From assembly GCF_048771995.1 (NCBI RefSeq), contig NC_133028.1, positions 73,640,501 to 73,704,500 of the forward strand: 64,000 bases of DNA, in the 5' to 3' direction. The translations under genes were made by a program, and so were the position numbers. Origin of the DNA: Taeniopygia guttata (lineage: Eukaryota > Chordata > Aves > Passeriformes > Estrildidae). This document shows, piece after piece, positions 46,681 to 60,215 of the stretch (position 1 is its first letter; each line of letters starts with the position of its first letter). Under the pieces are notes generated by a model, which was not told where the DNA came from, did not search any database, and saw nothing but the letters and a program-made list of their open reading frames with translations.

Positions 46681-47840
46681 GGCTTTTTCATTTTGCTTTT
46701 TTTTTTTTGTTTTGTGGTGTAATAGTATTTTAGAAGAATTTGGATGATTTTTAAAAATATTTTTGTTATACTTTTCATCTAATATTGTTGGATTATTACA
46801 GATGTTTTGGAGTTTTCTTTTTAAGTTTCATTTGGATGAATTTATGCTAGATGGTAGGACTGTGTTTTTATTTTTGGGGTAGTTGGTTGTAGGTATATGT
46901 TTTTCAAGTGAAGGTAAATCGAGGTTTGTATTCGGTTGTTAGAGGAATGGAGAAAAATGTATTGGTAATGTTAACAGTGGTGTGTTATTTTGTGGTTTTT
47001 GATTTTAGTTTGTATTAGAGTTTTAATAAGTTTGGTACAGTAGTGTTTAATGGTGGAGTTATTTAAGGTATGATAGTTTATAGTTAATTCTTATTTGTTT
47101 TAGATTTGTGTGTAGGTTAGAGGAGGTTGTTGAAGGGTGAGTGGGTTTTGTAGATGAATTTTAATGTTTCAGTTTATAGAGCATTTTTTGGATGGGAGTT
47201 ACAGTATTTTGAGTTATTTGGTGTCGCTGCTGATGTATTGTTGAGGTGGTAAGGAGTATTTGTTGGGTTTTTTTAAAGAAGGTTTATTGTTGATAGTTTC
47301 AGATAGTTGTGGTGGGTTGCTTAATTGTTTTATGTTTTTTGGCTTTTTAGTAGTTATTTTAAATATGTTTGAGTTTTTGGGGTTTATTGAAATACTTGAT
47401 TTTGAGGAAGATCCTGTTTAGAATGTATGATTTTTTTTTGGCTTAAAATAAAAATTTTATTTTTTTTTTTTCGTGAGGTTTATTTTTTTTTTTCTTACTG
47501 CTATATTTTGTGATATTTGTGTTAGGTTAGTAATAGGAATAGCTTTAGTTTTATATGTTGAAATGAGGGTAGTGTGTACTGCGTTCTGGTGTTCATAAAG
47601 GTTTAATATTTTTGTGATTCTGATGTGTTAGGTTAATGAATTTATAAAGTTCACAAGACTTTTTTTTTGTTTTTATTTCGATACAGGCAGGGTTTTCTTA
47701 GTTTTAAGGATTTGTTTGGCATAATTAAGAGGCCTTATTGAGGGGATAGAACAGGGTGTCTCTGTTAATCTATTTGGCAATTTGGATATTGGGTAAATAA
47801 AGTTAATATTTTGGTATTATTGTTGGGTTTTGTTTATTTA
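45190..47840. other. C-depleted tract 3
   Basis: T/G-rich, beginning directly downstream of the copy B CpG island and extending well past the end of the duplication. 47101-47160 contains no C and 24 G; 47041-47100 contains 1 C and 13 G. The tract ends near the start of the macrosatellite. No gene seen. Confidence -1.
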
Positions 47841-47849
47841 TTTATGAAT

Positions 47850-50800
47850 TTGTGTGCCTACAGCTGTAGTGTCTCTGCTGCAACTCCAAGTATCCATTCA
47901 TGTTTGTGTGCATTAGGCAGTGCAGTCGTGTAACAACGAGCCCCCTCTGTAACCAGCCCACAGACCCGCTCCTTCGACCTCGTGGGAATTCGGGAAGCGG
48001 CACACGGCTCTGCAAGGAAGCCTTGATCTTTGTCACTGGAAGGTGTCACACAGGGAGCCTTCAGGAGCGGCTGAGGAGTTGCTGTAAGTCGGGCAACCAC
48101 TAGTGAGGGGGAGCTAGGGTCCACTCGAGTTTTGGGAACGCCACATCACCTCGTCTCCTCTTCAGCCAGGCAGACCCTGCCAGGAGGGCGAGGGCGAAGC
48201 GTGCGGCCCGAGGAGCCCGGCGTTCTTAGGAGAATGGCGAGTAGCAGAATTGCTGGTTTGTGGCTGCTGAGCAGCTAAGATCATGCAGTGATGTTTGCTG
48301 TTCTTGATTGTAGCTGAGCAAGGGACCACAGCCTGCTGACCATAAGACATTCCCAGCTGTCGAGGCAGCCTCCATTTGCACAGGATGTGGATTCTCATCC
48401 CCGGATGCCTGAGAGATAAGTCGAGGGCTAAGGCCCACAGAGGGGATGAAGGCAATGTGCTGGGAGGTCCTATTGAATCAGCTCTGGGGGCGGGCATGTG
48501 CAAGAAGGGTCCCCTTAGGCCACCTAAAGGGAAAATGTCTATTTTGATCGCGGTGCTGAAGCATGCAGGGCAGACCAGTTCCAGTGTGTGTCCTGTAACT
48601 TGTCTCTGGTGCACTCTGTGTTGTTTGGGTCTCTCAGTCCTTGCACACATTCTTCTCATTGAAAGCTCTCTCTCCCTGTCCTGTCCCCTCGTTTGTCACG
48701 TCCTGTCCTGTGTCACCGGTATCTGCACTCATTTGTCCAGGAGCTGCTCTGCCCTGCTGCATAGCCTGTAATAGCACAAATCCCCGGGACTTGAAATTTG
48801 TAATGCAGGGTGTAGTTGGGATCTAGATTCTATTGGGAGATTGACATAATATTTTTGGTGCTGTTAAGTTGTCCTGCAGCCGTTTGACACTAGTTCTAAC
48901 TTCCTTTCAGATGCAGACAGTTCAAATCTGTGGTAGAGGGCACCAGTGCTGGGTAAAGGTGTTAGCATAAGCAGGTCAGTCATTGTTTGCATTTGAAGGA
49001 GAAGCCTAAATGGTGACTGTGTTACAGCAGTGTTCTTTGCCTTTATTTTTAGGAAGTCCAGGCAGATAGCAGCAGTCAAGGCCCATTGTGCTAGGTGAGC
49101 AGTGGAGAGAAGCTGTTGTTCTTGCTCAGGTTTCAGTTTTTGGAGCAACTGTAAGCATCCATTCTTGTTTGTGTGCTTTAGAAAATCCCTTCAGAGTATG
49201 ACAAGCCCCTGTCACCAGCTGGCTGATGGACTGATTTTCCTGTGCTTTATGAGACCTCTGGAAGTATTGCAGGGCTCTGTGATGAAGCCTAAAATTTTTG
49301 TTTTTCAGGGTCCCATTCTGGTAGCCCGGAGGAATGGACAAGGAGTTGCGGTGAATCAGGGAGGTAGGGAGGAAGTGCAAGGGTACACTCAAGTTTGTGC
49401 AATGCCACGTCACCCCCTCTCCACTTAACCGTGCTGTACCCATAGGTGATGCTGTCGGCCTCCAAGCACGCCTGAAGTGTGTGGCCTGGGCATTCTGAGG
49501 AGAATGGTGAGTAGCAGATTTACCAGGTTTTGTCCGATGTGCTGTTAAGACTGTGCACTGATGTTTGGTATTCTTTCTCTGGTCAGACCAAGAGCGAACA
49601 GCCTGGGGACAACTGGAACTTCCCAGACAGGCAGGAGGCCTTACCCGATGGGGATTTTCATCCAAGGATATGTGCAAGATAAGTCAAGGGCTACAACCCA
49701 GAGAGGGGATGGAAGAGAGGTGCCAGGGACTCCCCAGGAAGGGTTTTTGAGTCAGATTTGGAGATGGGGATGTGCAAGAAGCGTCTCCTTAGGCCACCTG
49801 AAGGGAAAATGTCTGTTTTGATCTCGGTGCTGAGGTGTGCTGGGCAGAGCAGTTCCGGTGTGTGTCCTGGCACTTGTCTCTGGTGCACTCTGTGTTGTTT
49901 GGGTCTCTCGGTCCTTTCTTCTCATCAAAAGCTCTCTCTCCCTCTCCTGTCCCCTCGTTTGTCACGTCCTGTCCCGTGTCACGGGTGTCCTGTCCTGTCT
50001 CCCGGCGGTGCTCTGCCCTGCTGCCTAGCCCGTAATAGCACAAGTCCTGGGGACTTGAAATGGGTAATGGAGGGTTTATTTGACCTCTAGATTGTATTAG
50101 GAGATTGACGTAAGATGTTTGCTGCTGTTAACTTGTCTTGCAGCCTTTTAACACTAGTCCTAACTTCCTTTCAGATGCTGACAGTTCAAATCTGTGGCAG
50201 CGGAGTCCCAATCCTGGGTGAGGAACTTCCGTCAGCTGGTCAGTCATTGTTTGCCTTTGCAGGGGAAGCCTAAATGGTGACTGTGTTACAGCAGTGTTCT
50301 TTGCCTTTATTTTTAGGAGGTCCGGGCAGATAGCAGAAGTCAAGGTCCAGTGTACCAGGTGAGCATAGGTCAGAAGCAGTTGTTCTTGCTCAGGTTTCAG
50401 TTTTTTTTGCAGCTGTAAGCATCCTTTCTCCTTTCTGTGCTTTAGGGAATCGACCTGGAGTACACATACCTCTGTCACCAACTGGCTGAAGGACCCGGTT
50501 TCATGCGCTTGTGGCCTCGGTGGAAGTATTCCAGGACCCTGTGATGAAACCTTCCAATTTTGCATGTCAAGGTCCCATCCTGGTAGCCCAGAGGAAAGGC
50601 CGAGGAGTTGCAGTGAGTCGGGGGGGTAGGGAGGAGGAGGAGTGAGAGTCCACTCATGTTTGAGCAATGCTATGTCGCCTTGTCTCCACTGAACTTAGGT
50701 GTACCCTGCAATGACGGCGTCAGAATCCAAGCACGCCCGAAGTGTGCTGGCCGGAGAACCTGGGCATTCTGAGGAGAATGGTGAGTAGCAGAATTATCAG

Positions 50801-53800
50801 GTTGGGTCCGATGTGCTGTTAAGACTGTGCACTGATGTTTGGTTTTCTTTCTCTGGTCAGACCAAGAGAGAACGGCCTGGGGACAACTGGAACTCCCCAG
50901 ACAGGCTGGAGGCCTCACCCGGTGGGGATTTGCATCCCAGGATATGTGCAAGATAAGTCAAGGGCTACAACCCAGAGAGGGGATGGAAGAGAGGTGCCAG
51001 GGACTCCCCAGGAAGGGTTTTTGAGTCAGATTTGGAGATGGGGATGTGCAAGAAGCGTCTCCTTAGGCCACCTGAAGGGAAAATGTCTGTTTTGATCTCG
51101 GTGCTGAGGTGTGCTGGGCAGAGCAGTTCCGGTGTGTGTCCTGGCACTTCTCTGGTGCACTCTTTGTTGTTTGGGTCTCTCGGTCCTTTCTTCTCATCAA
51201 AAGCTCTCTCTCCCTCTCCTGTCCCCTCGTTTGTCACGTCCTGTCCCGTGTCACGGGTGTCCTGTCCTGTCTCCCGGCGGTGCTCTGCCCTGCTGCCTAG
51301 CCCGTAATAGCACAAGTCCTGGGGACTTGAAATGGGTAATGGAGGGTGTATTTGACCTCTAGATTGTATTGGGAGATTGACGTAAGATGTTTGGTGCTGT
51401 TAAGTTGTCTTGCAGCCTTTTAACACTAGTCCTAACTTCCTTTCAGATGCAGACAGTTCAAATCTGTGGCAGCGGGGTCCCAATCCTGGGTGAGGAACTT
51501 CCGTCAGCTGGTCAGTCATTGTTTGCATTTGCAGGGGAAGCCTAAATGGTGACTGTGTTACAGCAGTGTTCTTTGCCTTTATTTTTAGGAGGTCCAGGCA
51601 GATAGCAGCAGTCAAGGCCCAGTGTGCCAGGTGAGCAGTGGACAGAAGCAGTTGTTCTTCCTCAGGTTTCAGTTTTTATTACAGCTGTAAGCATCCTTTC
51701 TCCTTTTTGTGCTTTAGGGAATTGACTGGGAGTGCACATACCTCTGTCACCAACTGGATGAAGGATCTGGTTTCATGCGCTTGTGATCTCGGTGGAAGTA
51801 TTCCAGGACCCTGTGATGAAACCTTCCAATTTTGCATGTCAAGGTCCCATCCTGGTAGCCCAGAGGAATGGCCGAGGAGTTGCAGTGAGTCGGGGGGGTA
51901 GGGAGGAGGAGGAGGAGTGAGAGTCCACTGATGTTTGAGCAATGCTATGTCACCTTGTCTCCACTGAACTTAGGTGTACCCTGCAATGACGGCGTCAGAA
52001 TCCAAGCACGCCCGAAGTGTGCTGGCCGGAGAACCTGGGCATTCTGAGGAGAATGGTGAGTAGCAGAATTATCAGGTTTGGTCCGATGTGCTGTTAAGAC
52101 TGTGCACTGATGTTTGGTTTTCTTTCTCTGGTCAGACTTAGAGAGAACGGCCTGGGGACAACTGGCACTCCCCAGACAGGCAGGAGGCCTCACCCGATGG
52201 GGATTTGCATCCCAGGATATGTGCAAGATAAGTCCAGGGCTACAACCCAGAGAGGGGATGGAAGAGAGGTGCCAGAGACTCCCCAGGAAGGGTTTTTGAG
52301 TCAGATTTGGAGATGGGGATGTGCAAGAAGCGTCTCCTTAGGCCACCTGAAGGGAAAATGTCTGTTTTGATCTCGGTGCTGAGGTGTGCTGGGCAGAGCA
52401 GTTCCGGTGTGTGTCCTGGCACTTGTCTCTGGTGCACTCTGTGTTGTTTGGGTCTCTCGGTCCTTTCTTCTCATCAAAAGCTTTCTCTCCCTCTCCTGTC
52501 CCCTCGTTTGTCACGTCCTGTCCCGTGTCACGGGTGTCCTGTCCTGTCTCCTGGCAGTGCTCTGCCCTGCTGCCTAGCCCGGAATAGCACAAGTCCTGGG
52601 GACTTGAAATGGGTAATGCAGGGTGTATTTGAGCTCTAGATTGTATTAGGAGATTGTCGTAAGATGTTTGGTGCTGTTAAGTTGTCTTGCAGCCTTTTGA
52701 CACTAGTCCTAACTTCCTTTCAGATGCTGACAGTTCAAATCTGTGGCAGCGGAGTCCCAATCCTGGGTGAGGAATTTCCGTCAGCTGGTCAGTCATTGTT
52801 TGCCTTTGCAGGGGAAGCTTAAATGGTGACTGTGTTACAGCAGTGTTCTTTGCCTTTATTTTTAGGAGGTCCGGGCAGATAGCAGAAGTCAAGGTCCAGT
52901 GTACCAGGTGAGCAGAGGTCAGAAGCAGTTGTTCTTGCTCAGGTTTCAGTTTTTATTGCAGCTGTAAGCATCCTTTCTCCTTTTTGTGCTTTAGGGAATC
53001 GACCTGGAGTACACATACCTCTGTCACCAACTGGCTGAAGGACCCGGTTTCATGCGCTTGTGGTCTCGGTGGAAGTATTCCAGGACCCTGTGATGAAACC
53101 TTCCAATTTTGCATGTCAAGGTCCCATCCTGGTAGCCCAGAGGAATGGCCGAGGAGTTGCAGTGATTCGGGGGGGGTAGGGAGGAGGAGGAGTGAGAGTC
53201 CACTCATGTTTGAGCAATGCTATGTCGCCTTGTCTCCACTGAACTTAGGTGTACCCTGCAATGATGGCGTCAGAATCCAAGCACGCCCGAAGTGTGCTGG
53301 CCGGAGAACCTGGGCATTCTGAGGAGAATGGTGAGTAGCAGAATTATCAGGTTTGGTCCTATGTGCTGTTAAGACTGTGCACTGATGCTTCGTTTTCTTT
53401 CTCTGGTCAGACTTAGAGAGAACGGCCTGGGGACAACTGGAACTCCCCAGAAAGGCTGGAGGCCTCACCCGATGGGGATTTGCATCCCAGGATATGTGCA
53501 AGATAAGTCCAGGGCTACAACCCAGAGAGGGGATGGAAGAGAGGTGCCAGGGACTCCCCAGGAAGGGTTTTTGAGTCAGATTTGGAGATGGGGATGTGCA
53601 AGAAGCGTCTCCTTAGGCCACCTGAAGGGAAAATGTCTGTTTTGATCTTGGTGCTGAGGTGTGCTGGGCAGAGCAGTTCCGGTGTGTGTCCTGGCACTTG
53701 TCTCTGGTGCACTCTGTGTTGTTTGGGTCTCTCGGTCCTTTCTTCTCATCAAAAGCTCTCTCTCCCTCTCCTGTCCCCTCGTTTGTCACGTCCTGTCCCG

Positions 53801-56640
53801 TGTCACGGGTGTCCTGTCCTGTCTCCCGGCGGTGCTCTGCCCTGCTGCCTAGCCCGTAATAGCACAAGTCCTGGGGACTTGAAATGGGTAATGCAGGGTG
53901 TATTTGAGCTCTAGATTGTATTAGGAGATTGACGTAAGATGTTTGCTGCTGTTAACTTGTCTTGCAGCCTTTTAACACTAGTCCTAACTTCCTTTCAGAT
54001 GCAGACAGTTCAAATCTGTGGCAGCGGAGTCCCAATCCTGGGTGAGGAATTTCCGTCAGCTGGTCAGTCATTGTTTGCGTTTGCAGGGGAAGCCTAAATG
54101 GTGACTGTGTTACAGCAGTGTTCTTTGCCTTTATTTTTAGGAGGTCCGGGCAGATAGCAGAAGTCAAGGTCCAGTGTACCAGGTGAGCAGAGGTCAGAAG
54201 CAGTTGTTCTTGCTCAGGTTTCAGTTTTTATTGCAGCTGTAAGCATCCTTTCTCCTTTTTGTGCTTTAGGGAATCGACCTGGAGTACACATACCTCTGTC
54301 ACCAACTGGCTGAAGGACCCGGTTTCATGCGCTTGTGGTCTCGGTGGAAGTATTCCAGGACCCTGTGATGAAACCTTCCAATTTTGCATGTCAAGGTCCC
54401 ATCCTGGTAGCCCAGAGGAATGGCCGAGGAGTTGCAGTGATTCGGGGGGGGTAGGGAGGAGGAGGAGTGAGAGTCCACTCATGTTTGAGCAATGCTATGT
54501 CGCCTTGTCTCCACTGAACTTAGGTGTACCCTGCAATGACGGCGTCAGAATCCAAGCACGCCCGAAGTGTGCTGGCCGGAGAACCTGGGCATTCTGAGGA
54601 GAATGGTGAGTAGCAGAATTATCAGGTTTGGTCCTATGTGCTGTTAAGACTGTGCACTGATGCTTCGTTTTCTTTCTCTGGTCAGACTTAGAGAGAACGG
54701 CCTGGGGACAACTGGAACTCCCCAGAAAGGCTGGAGGCCTCACCCGATGGGGATTTGCATCCCAGGATATGTGCAAGATAAGTCCAGGGCTACAACCCAG
54801 AGAGGGGATGGAAGAGAGGTGCCAGGGACTCCCCAGGAAGGGTTTTTGAGTCAGATTTGGAGATGGGGATGTGCAAGAAGCGTCTCCTTAGGCCACCTGA
54901 AGGGAAAATGTCTGTTTTGATCTTGGTGCTGAGGTGTGCTGGGCAGAGCAGTTCCGGTGTGTGTCCTGGCACTTGTCTCTGGTGCACTCTTTGTTGTTTG
55001 GGTCTCTCGGTCCTTTCTTCTCATCAAAAGCTCTCTCTCCCTCTCCTGTCCCCTCGTTTGTCACGTCCTGTCCCGTGTCACGGGTGTCCTGTCCTGTCTC
55101 CCGGCGGTGCTCTGCCCTGCTGCCTAGCCCGTAATAGCACAAGTCCTGGGGACTTGAAATGGGTAATGCAGGGTGTATTTGAGCTCTAGATTGTATTAGG
55201 AGATTGACGTAAGATGTTTGCTGCTGTTAACTTGTCTTGCAGCCTTTTAACACTAGTCCTAACTTCCTTTCAGATGCAGACAGTTCAAATCTGTGGCAGC
55301 GGAGTCCCAATCCTGGGTGAGGAACTTCCGTCAGCTGGTCAGTCATTGTTTGCATTTGCAGGGGAAGCCTAAATGGTGACTGTGTTAAAGCAGTGTTCTT
55401 TGCCTTTATTTTTAGGAGGTCCGGGCAGATAGCAGAAGTCAAGGTCCAGTGTACCAGGTGAGCAGAGGTCAGAAGCAGTTGTTCTTGCTCAGGTTTCAGT
55501 TTTTATTGCAGCTGTAAGCATCCTTTCTCCTTTTTGTGCTTTAGGGAATCGACCTGGAGTACACATACCTCTGTCACCAACTGGCTGAAGGACCCGGTTT
55601 CATGCGCTTGTGATCTCGGCGGAAGTATTCCAGGACCCTGTGATGAAACCTTCCAATTTTGTACGTCAAGGTCCCATCCTGGTAGCCCAGAGGAATGGCC
55701 GAGGAGTTACAGTGAGTCAGAGGGGGTAGGGAGGAGGAGGAGTGAGAGTCCACTCATGTTTGAGCAATGCTATGTCGCCTTGTCTCCACTGAACTTAGGT
55801 GTACCCTGCAATGACGGCGTCAGAATCCAAGCACGCCCGAAGTTTTCTGGCCCTGAACCCGGGCAATCTGATGAGAATGGTGAGTAGCAGAATTATCAGG
55901 GTTTGGCCGATATACTGTTAAAACTGTGCAGTGATGTTTGGTTTTCTTTCTCTGGTCAGACCAAGGGGTGACAGCTGGAACTTCCCAGAAAGGCAGACGG
56001 CTTTCTTCGGCAGCCAACAGTGATTTGCATCCCCAGATGCCTGCAAGATAAGTGGAGGGTTATGTCCCACATTGGGGATGAAAGCGGGGTTCCAGGTTGG
56101 GACTTTCTTGAAGGGTTTTTGAGTCAGATTTGGAGATGGGGATGTCCAAGTAGTGTCCCCACAGGGCAGCTAAAGGGAAAGTGTCTGTTTCAATCACAAT
56201 GCTGAGGTGTGCTGGGCAGAGCAGTTCCGGTGTGTGTCCTGTCACTTGTCTCTGGTGCACTGTGTGATATTTGGGTCTCTCAGTCCTGTCTTCTCGTTGA
56301 AAGCTCTCTCTCCATCTCCTGTCCCCTTGTTTGTCACGTCCTGTCTTGTGTCATCGGTGCCTGCACATATTTGTCCCGAAGCTGCTCTGCCCTGCTGCAT
56401 AGCCTGTAATAACACAAGTCCTGGGGACTTGAAATGGGTAATGCAGGGTGTAGTTGCCTCTAGATTGTATTGGGTGATTGCCATAACATGTGTGGGTGTT
56501 TTAAGTGTTCTTGCAGCTATTTGATGCTAGTCCTAAGTTCCTTTCAGATGCTGACCGTTCAAATCTGTGGCAGAGGGCATCAGTCCGGGGCGAGGGTGTT
56601 GTCAGAAGCAGGTCAGTCATCGTTTGAATTAGGAAGCCTA
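47850..56640 (+). repeat. Macrosatellite of about 1.27 kb, left block
   Basis: The anchor TTCCTTTCAGATGC recurs with ATG at 48911, 50175, 51447, 52724, 53999, 55274 and 56548, giving spacings of 1264-1277 bases. Each unit also has conserved splice-like modules: TTTATTTTTAG then GAGGTCC, GTGCTTTAG then GGAAT, and TCTCTGGTCAG then ACCAAG or ACTTAG. Units from 52724 to 55273 are almost identical and outer units are more diverged. Several short frames of 60-117 codons repeat in every unit. One of about 112 codons is Cys-containing (CACGLGGSIPGPCDETFQFC). The modules do not join in one phase. I do not recognise a gene; it may be a long non-coding or decayed exon array. Confidence -1.
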
Positions 56641-57760
56641 AGTGTTTGCTCAGCCTGGGAAAGAAAAGGCAGAGTTTGTTCTCAGGACCCCGTGGCCCTG
56701 AGCGGATGACTGACTGCAAGAACTCTGAACATTGAAGGATGTGTCCCGGACCAGGGCTGCCCCCACCTCATACTTGTGCTGCCCTGACAGTCCTAGGGGA
56801 GCCCTACAAACTGACATCAGGAACCTGGACTGGTGAGTTTTCTTTCCCAGGGAAAAGAGCTGATGTTTGCGCTCAGGGTCCTGTGGCCCTGAGCGGGCAG
56901 CTGACTGCCAAAATCCGAACATCAAAGGATAAGTCCCAGACAGGAGCTGCCCCCACCTCATACTTGTGCTGCCCTGACAGTCCCAGGGGAGCCCTAGAAA
57001 CTGACATCAGGAACCTGGACTGGTGAGTTTTCTTTCCCAGGGAAAAGAGCCGATGTTTGTGCTCAGGGTCCTGTGGCCCTGAGCGGGCAGCTGACTGCAA
57101 AAAATCCGAACATCAAAGGATAAGTGCCAGACAGGAGCTGCCCCCACCTCATACTTGTGCTGCCCTGACAGTCCCAGGGGAGCCCTACAAACTGACATCA
57201 GGAAGCTGGACTGGTGAGTTTTCTTTCCCAGGGAAAAGAGCCGATGTTTGTGCTCAGGGTCCTGTGGCCCTGAGCGGGCAGCTGACTGCAAAAAATCAGA
57301 ACATCGAAGGATAAGTCCCAGACAGGAGCTGCCCCCACCCCATACTTGTGCTGCCCTTACAGTCCCAGGGGAGCCCTACAAATTGACATCAGGAACCTGG
57401 ACTGGTGAGTTTTCTTTCCCAGGGAAAAGAGCCAATGTTTGCGCTCCAAGTCCTGTGGCCCTGAGCAGGAAGCTTATTGCAAAAAATCCGAACATCGAAA
57501 GATAATTCCCAGACAGGAGCTGCCCCCACCTCATACTTGTGCTGCCCTGACAGTCCCAGGGGAGCCCTACAAACTGACATCAGGAACCTGGACTGGTGAG
57601 TTTTCTTTCCCAGGGCAAAGAGCCAGAGTTTGTGCTCAGGGTCCTGTGGCCCTGAGCGGGCAGCTGACTGCAAAAAATCAGAACATCGAAGGATGTGTCC
57701 TGGACCGGAGCTGCCCCCACCTCATACTTGTGCTGACCTGACCGTCCCAAGGGAGCACAA
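56640..57760 (+). repeat. 191-bp satellite
   Basis: The motif CTGACATCAGGAACCTGG recurs at 56811, 57001, 57192, 57383 and 57574, spaced 190 or 191 bases. Each unit contains an exon-like segment after CCCTGACAG that ends at CTG before GTGAGT. The run GTGAGTTTTCTTTCCCAG then directly supplies an acceptor-like end. Diverged units seem to continue to about 58460, since AGCTCACCCTCCCTG near 58265 and GGCTCACCCTCTATG near 58076 are 189 bases apart. Confidence -1.
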
Positions 57761-59420
57761 GTATGAAGGGGGCGCAGCCGATGTTTACGGCACATGCTTC
57801 CATGGTCAGATTTTGTGCAGTCACTTATCTGCTCAGGGCACTGGGCCCTGAGTACAAACTTTGGCTGTTTACCCTGGGATAGAAAACTCACCTGTCCTAG
57901 CTCCTGGTGTCATTTTGCAAGTTGTGCTTGGGATTTTCAAGGCAACGTCTCAGCTACTTGGCGTCAGCTTGGGTCCATGACACATCTTTCTCCATTCAGA
58001 TTTTCATGGGGCAGCCATTCTTTCATGGCCCCTGGCTCTTGGACTGCATCAATGGCACTTTTCTCTGTGAAACATGGCTCACCCTCTATGCTTCCTGATG
58101 TCAGTTTCACTGTGGTGCTTGTCTCTTCCAGGGCAGGCAGAATTCTTGCTTGCAGCAGTTTTGCTCCAGGATAAATCCTGTGCCATTCGGAACGAGAAGA
58201 TGTAGAAAGTCACTTGGCGCCACAGGCCTCGTTATCTGACCTCTGTCCTTTTTCCCTGTAAATCAAGCTCACCCTCCCTGTGTGTTGATGTCTGTTCACT
58301 GGAGGCATGCTGCTCTCCTAGGGCAGCAAGAGTTCCTGGTGTTGGCAGCTGTGATCTGTGAGAAAGCGTTCACTGTTTGCAAATTTTGTAGCACAATTCC
58401 TGTTTGGCTAGGGGAAAGACTGTTAATTATCTTGGAAATGAAAGTCTGGCACCCCGTTTTTTAAGGGTCTGACAAAAGGCTGTGTAGGGGAGGGAACACC
58501 CCGCAGGACCTTTCTTTACCTCATTCCTCACTCCTAGGTGTAGCAGCTCCCCATGTGACCAGCTGCTTTCAGTGCAGCTACCTGGACACACCTGCACAGG
58601 GAGCTTCTAATCCAGAGGAGCTAACAGGGGTATCCTAGGTGTTCCTCCAGGAGCTATGGTTGGAACATCCAGCAGGGACTGGGGAGCAGCCAGAGCCACC
58701 TGGGCATGGAGCATCCTTTTCAGAAAATGCCAAGGGCAGAGCCCTATTGCCAAGGGGCAGCACCTGAGCAGGCCGGGCAGCATGTGGGGTTCCATGGGAG
58801 AGCTTTCAGCTTTCCCTTTCTATTGTGTCAGCCCCTCCCTAGAACCCCCAGACCTTCCAAAGAACTCCCAGAAAAGAGGGGGGTTATGAAGAGAGAAGGG
58901 GGTTAAATTATGGGAAAAAGCTTCCTTTTCCATTATTTCTTGTGTTCAAATAATGAGGGAATCCACTTCCCCTGCAATTTTAATGGTCTCAGTTGAAATA
59001 GTCCCTGCCTTTTCTATGCTGTTAGGGGTGTCAATTGACAGGGAATCCCCATTTTCCATTATTTTCCAGTTTAAATAGCAAGGGAAACCTTGACAATGCT
59101 TTTTATGGGCATGAATTAAGGGTAACCCTTTTTGTTGTCCTAAGGCTTAAACTGAGGGGGAAGCCCAGCTATCCCTCTTTCTTAAGGGTTTGGATTGAGG
59201 GGAAAATCCCTGTGTCATCACTGGAGAGACTTAAAGTGAGGAAAGCCTCTCTTTTCCCAATATTCTAGGGAATTAAACTAAAGGACAAAAGCTATTTATT
59301 TGCCATTGTATCCCTTTCAGTGGAGGCAACTTCCCCATTTCCTCATTTTAAGGAATTCACTTGAAGGAGGCTCTTCTTGAATGCTTTTTCAGCATTTTAA
59401 GGGTTTAAAACTACTTTTCT
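57761..59420. other. Diverged satellite, then degenerate minisatellite
   Basis: 57761-58460 holds probable diverged 191-bp units. 58480-58870 is unique DNA without a gene. 58880-59420 is a degenerate minisatellite built on phrases such as TTAAGGGTTTGGATTGAGGG and TTTTCCATTATTT. It is related to sequences at 44290-44660 and 37880-38010 in the duplicated blocks. Confidence -1.
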
Positions 59421-60215
59421 GGGCACTTCTTTCTGTGGCCTAGGACTAAATATCTCAGGGAAAGGCAAGCCTAGCATGTACTTAACCTTGATGCTGCCCA
59501 GGAAGCTATTTTTTTTTCCTTATTTTTATTTATAATGTAGTTAGTCCTAATTAGTAGCCCCAAGGAGACTTGGACTGTTCATAGAATTAGTATTCTTCTC
59601 CACCCTTAGTCTCATGTTGAGTACTACTTAGTAGTCACTGAGGAATAATATAAGCTAACAGCAAATTACCCAACTTATCTAGATATGCTGCCTAAAGAAC
59701 AAAGTTTTATTTCTTACCAGTTTCCTTGCCCTTTTGCTCCAAGTAGTTGTAGCAAAAAAGAAAGTGCTGTTATTTCCCTGAAGAGTTTTCTTCTATATGC
59801 ATCCCATTACTCCCCTTGAATTCAAATCAGAGGAGCCAAACAGCTACAGCTGCTCTGAGGGCTTTTATACCCGGTGGGGTTTGCCCCCTCCCTTTTCCTG
59901 GGTGTCATGGGAACGAGAGGTGGGGCCCAATCAGGGGTATATTAACCCCAGCCTTTGCCAAGGGGCTTCATTCCCTCTCTGGGATCCACTGGTGTAAGAG
60001 CTCTCCTCTTATTTTTATGAAGAGGCTCTTTCAGCTTACCTTGTTCTCTGCAGGTGCTTTTGGGCTTCTAATGTAACAGAGGCTTTGAAGATACTGTGAA
60101 GAAAGCAGCACTGAACACAGGGAGTATTTAATTTCATGATTTGGGGTTGTGCATTCAGGGGTGGTGAAGTGCTTCTGTAATCTCTGACATTTTTTGTTTT
60201 GTTTTTTTTTTTTAG
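59421..60215. other. Unique stretch with a possible promoter
   Basis: A CCAAT at 59927-59931 and a TATA-like TATATTA at 59938-59944 are adjacent, unusually close for a standard promoter. A candidate start would be near 59970. The rest is unremarkable, with a T run at 60199-60213. Confidence -1.
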
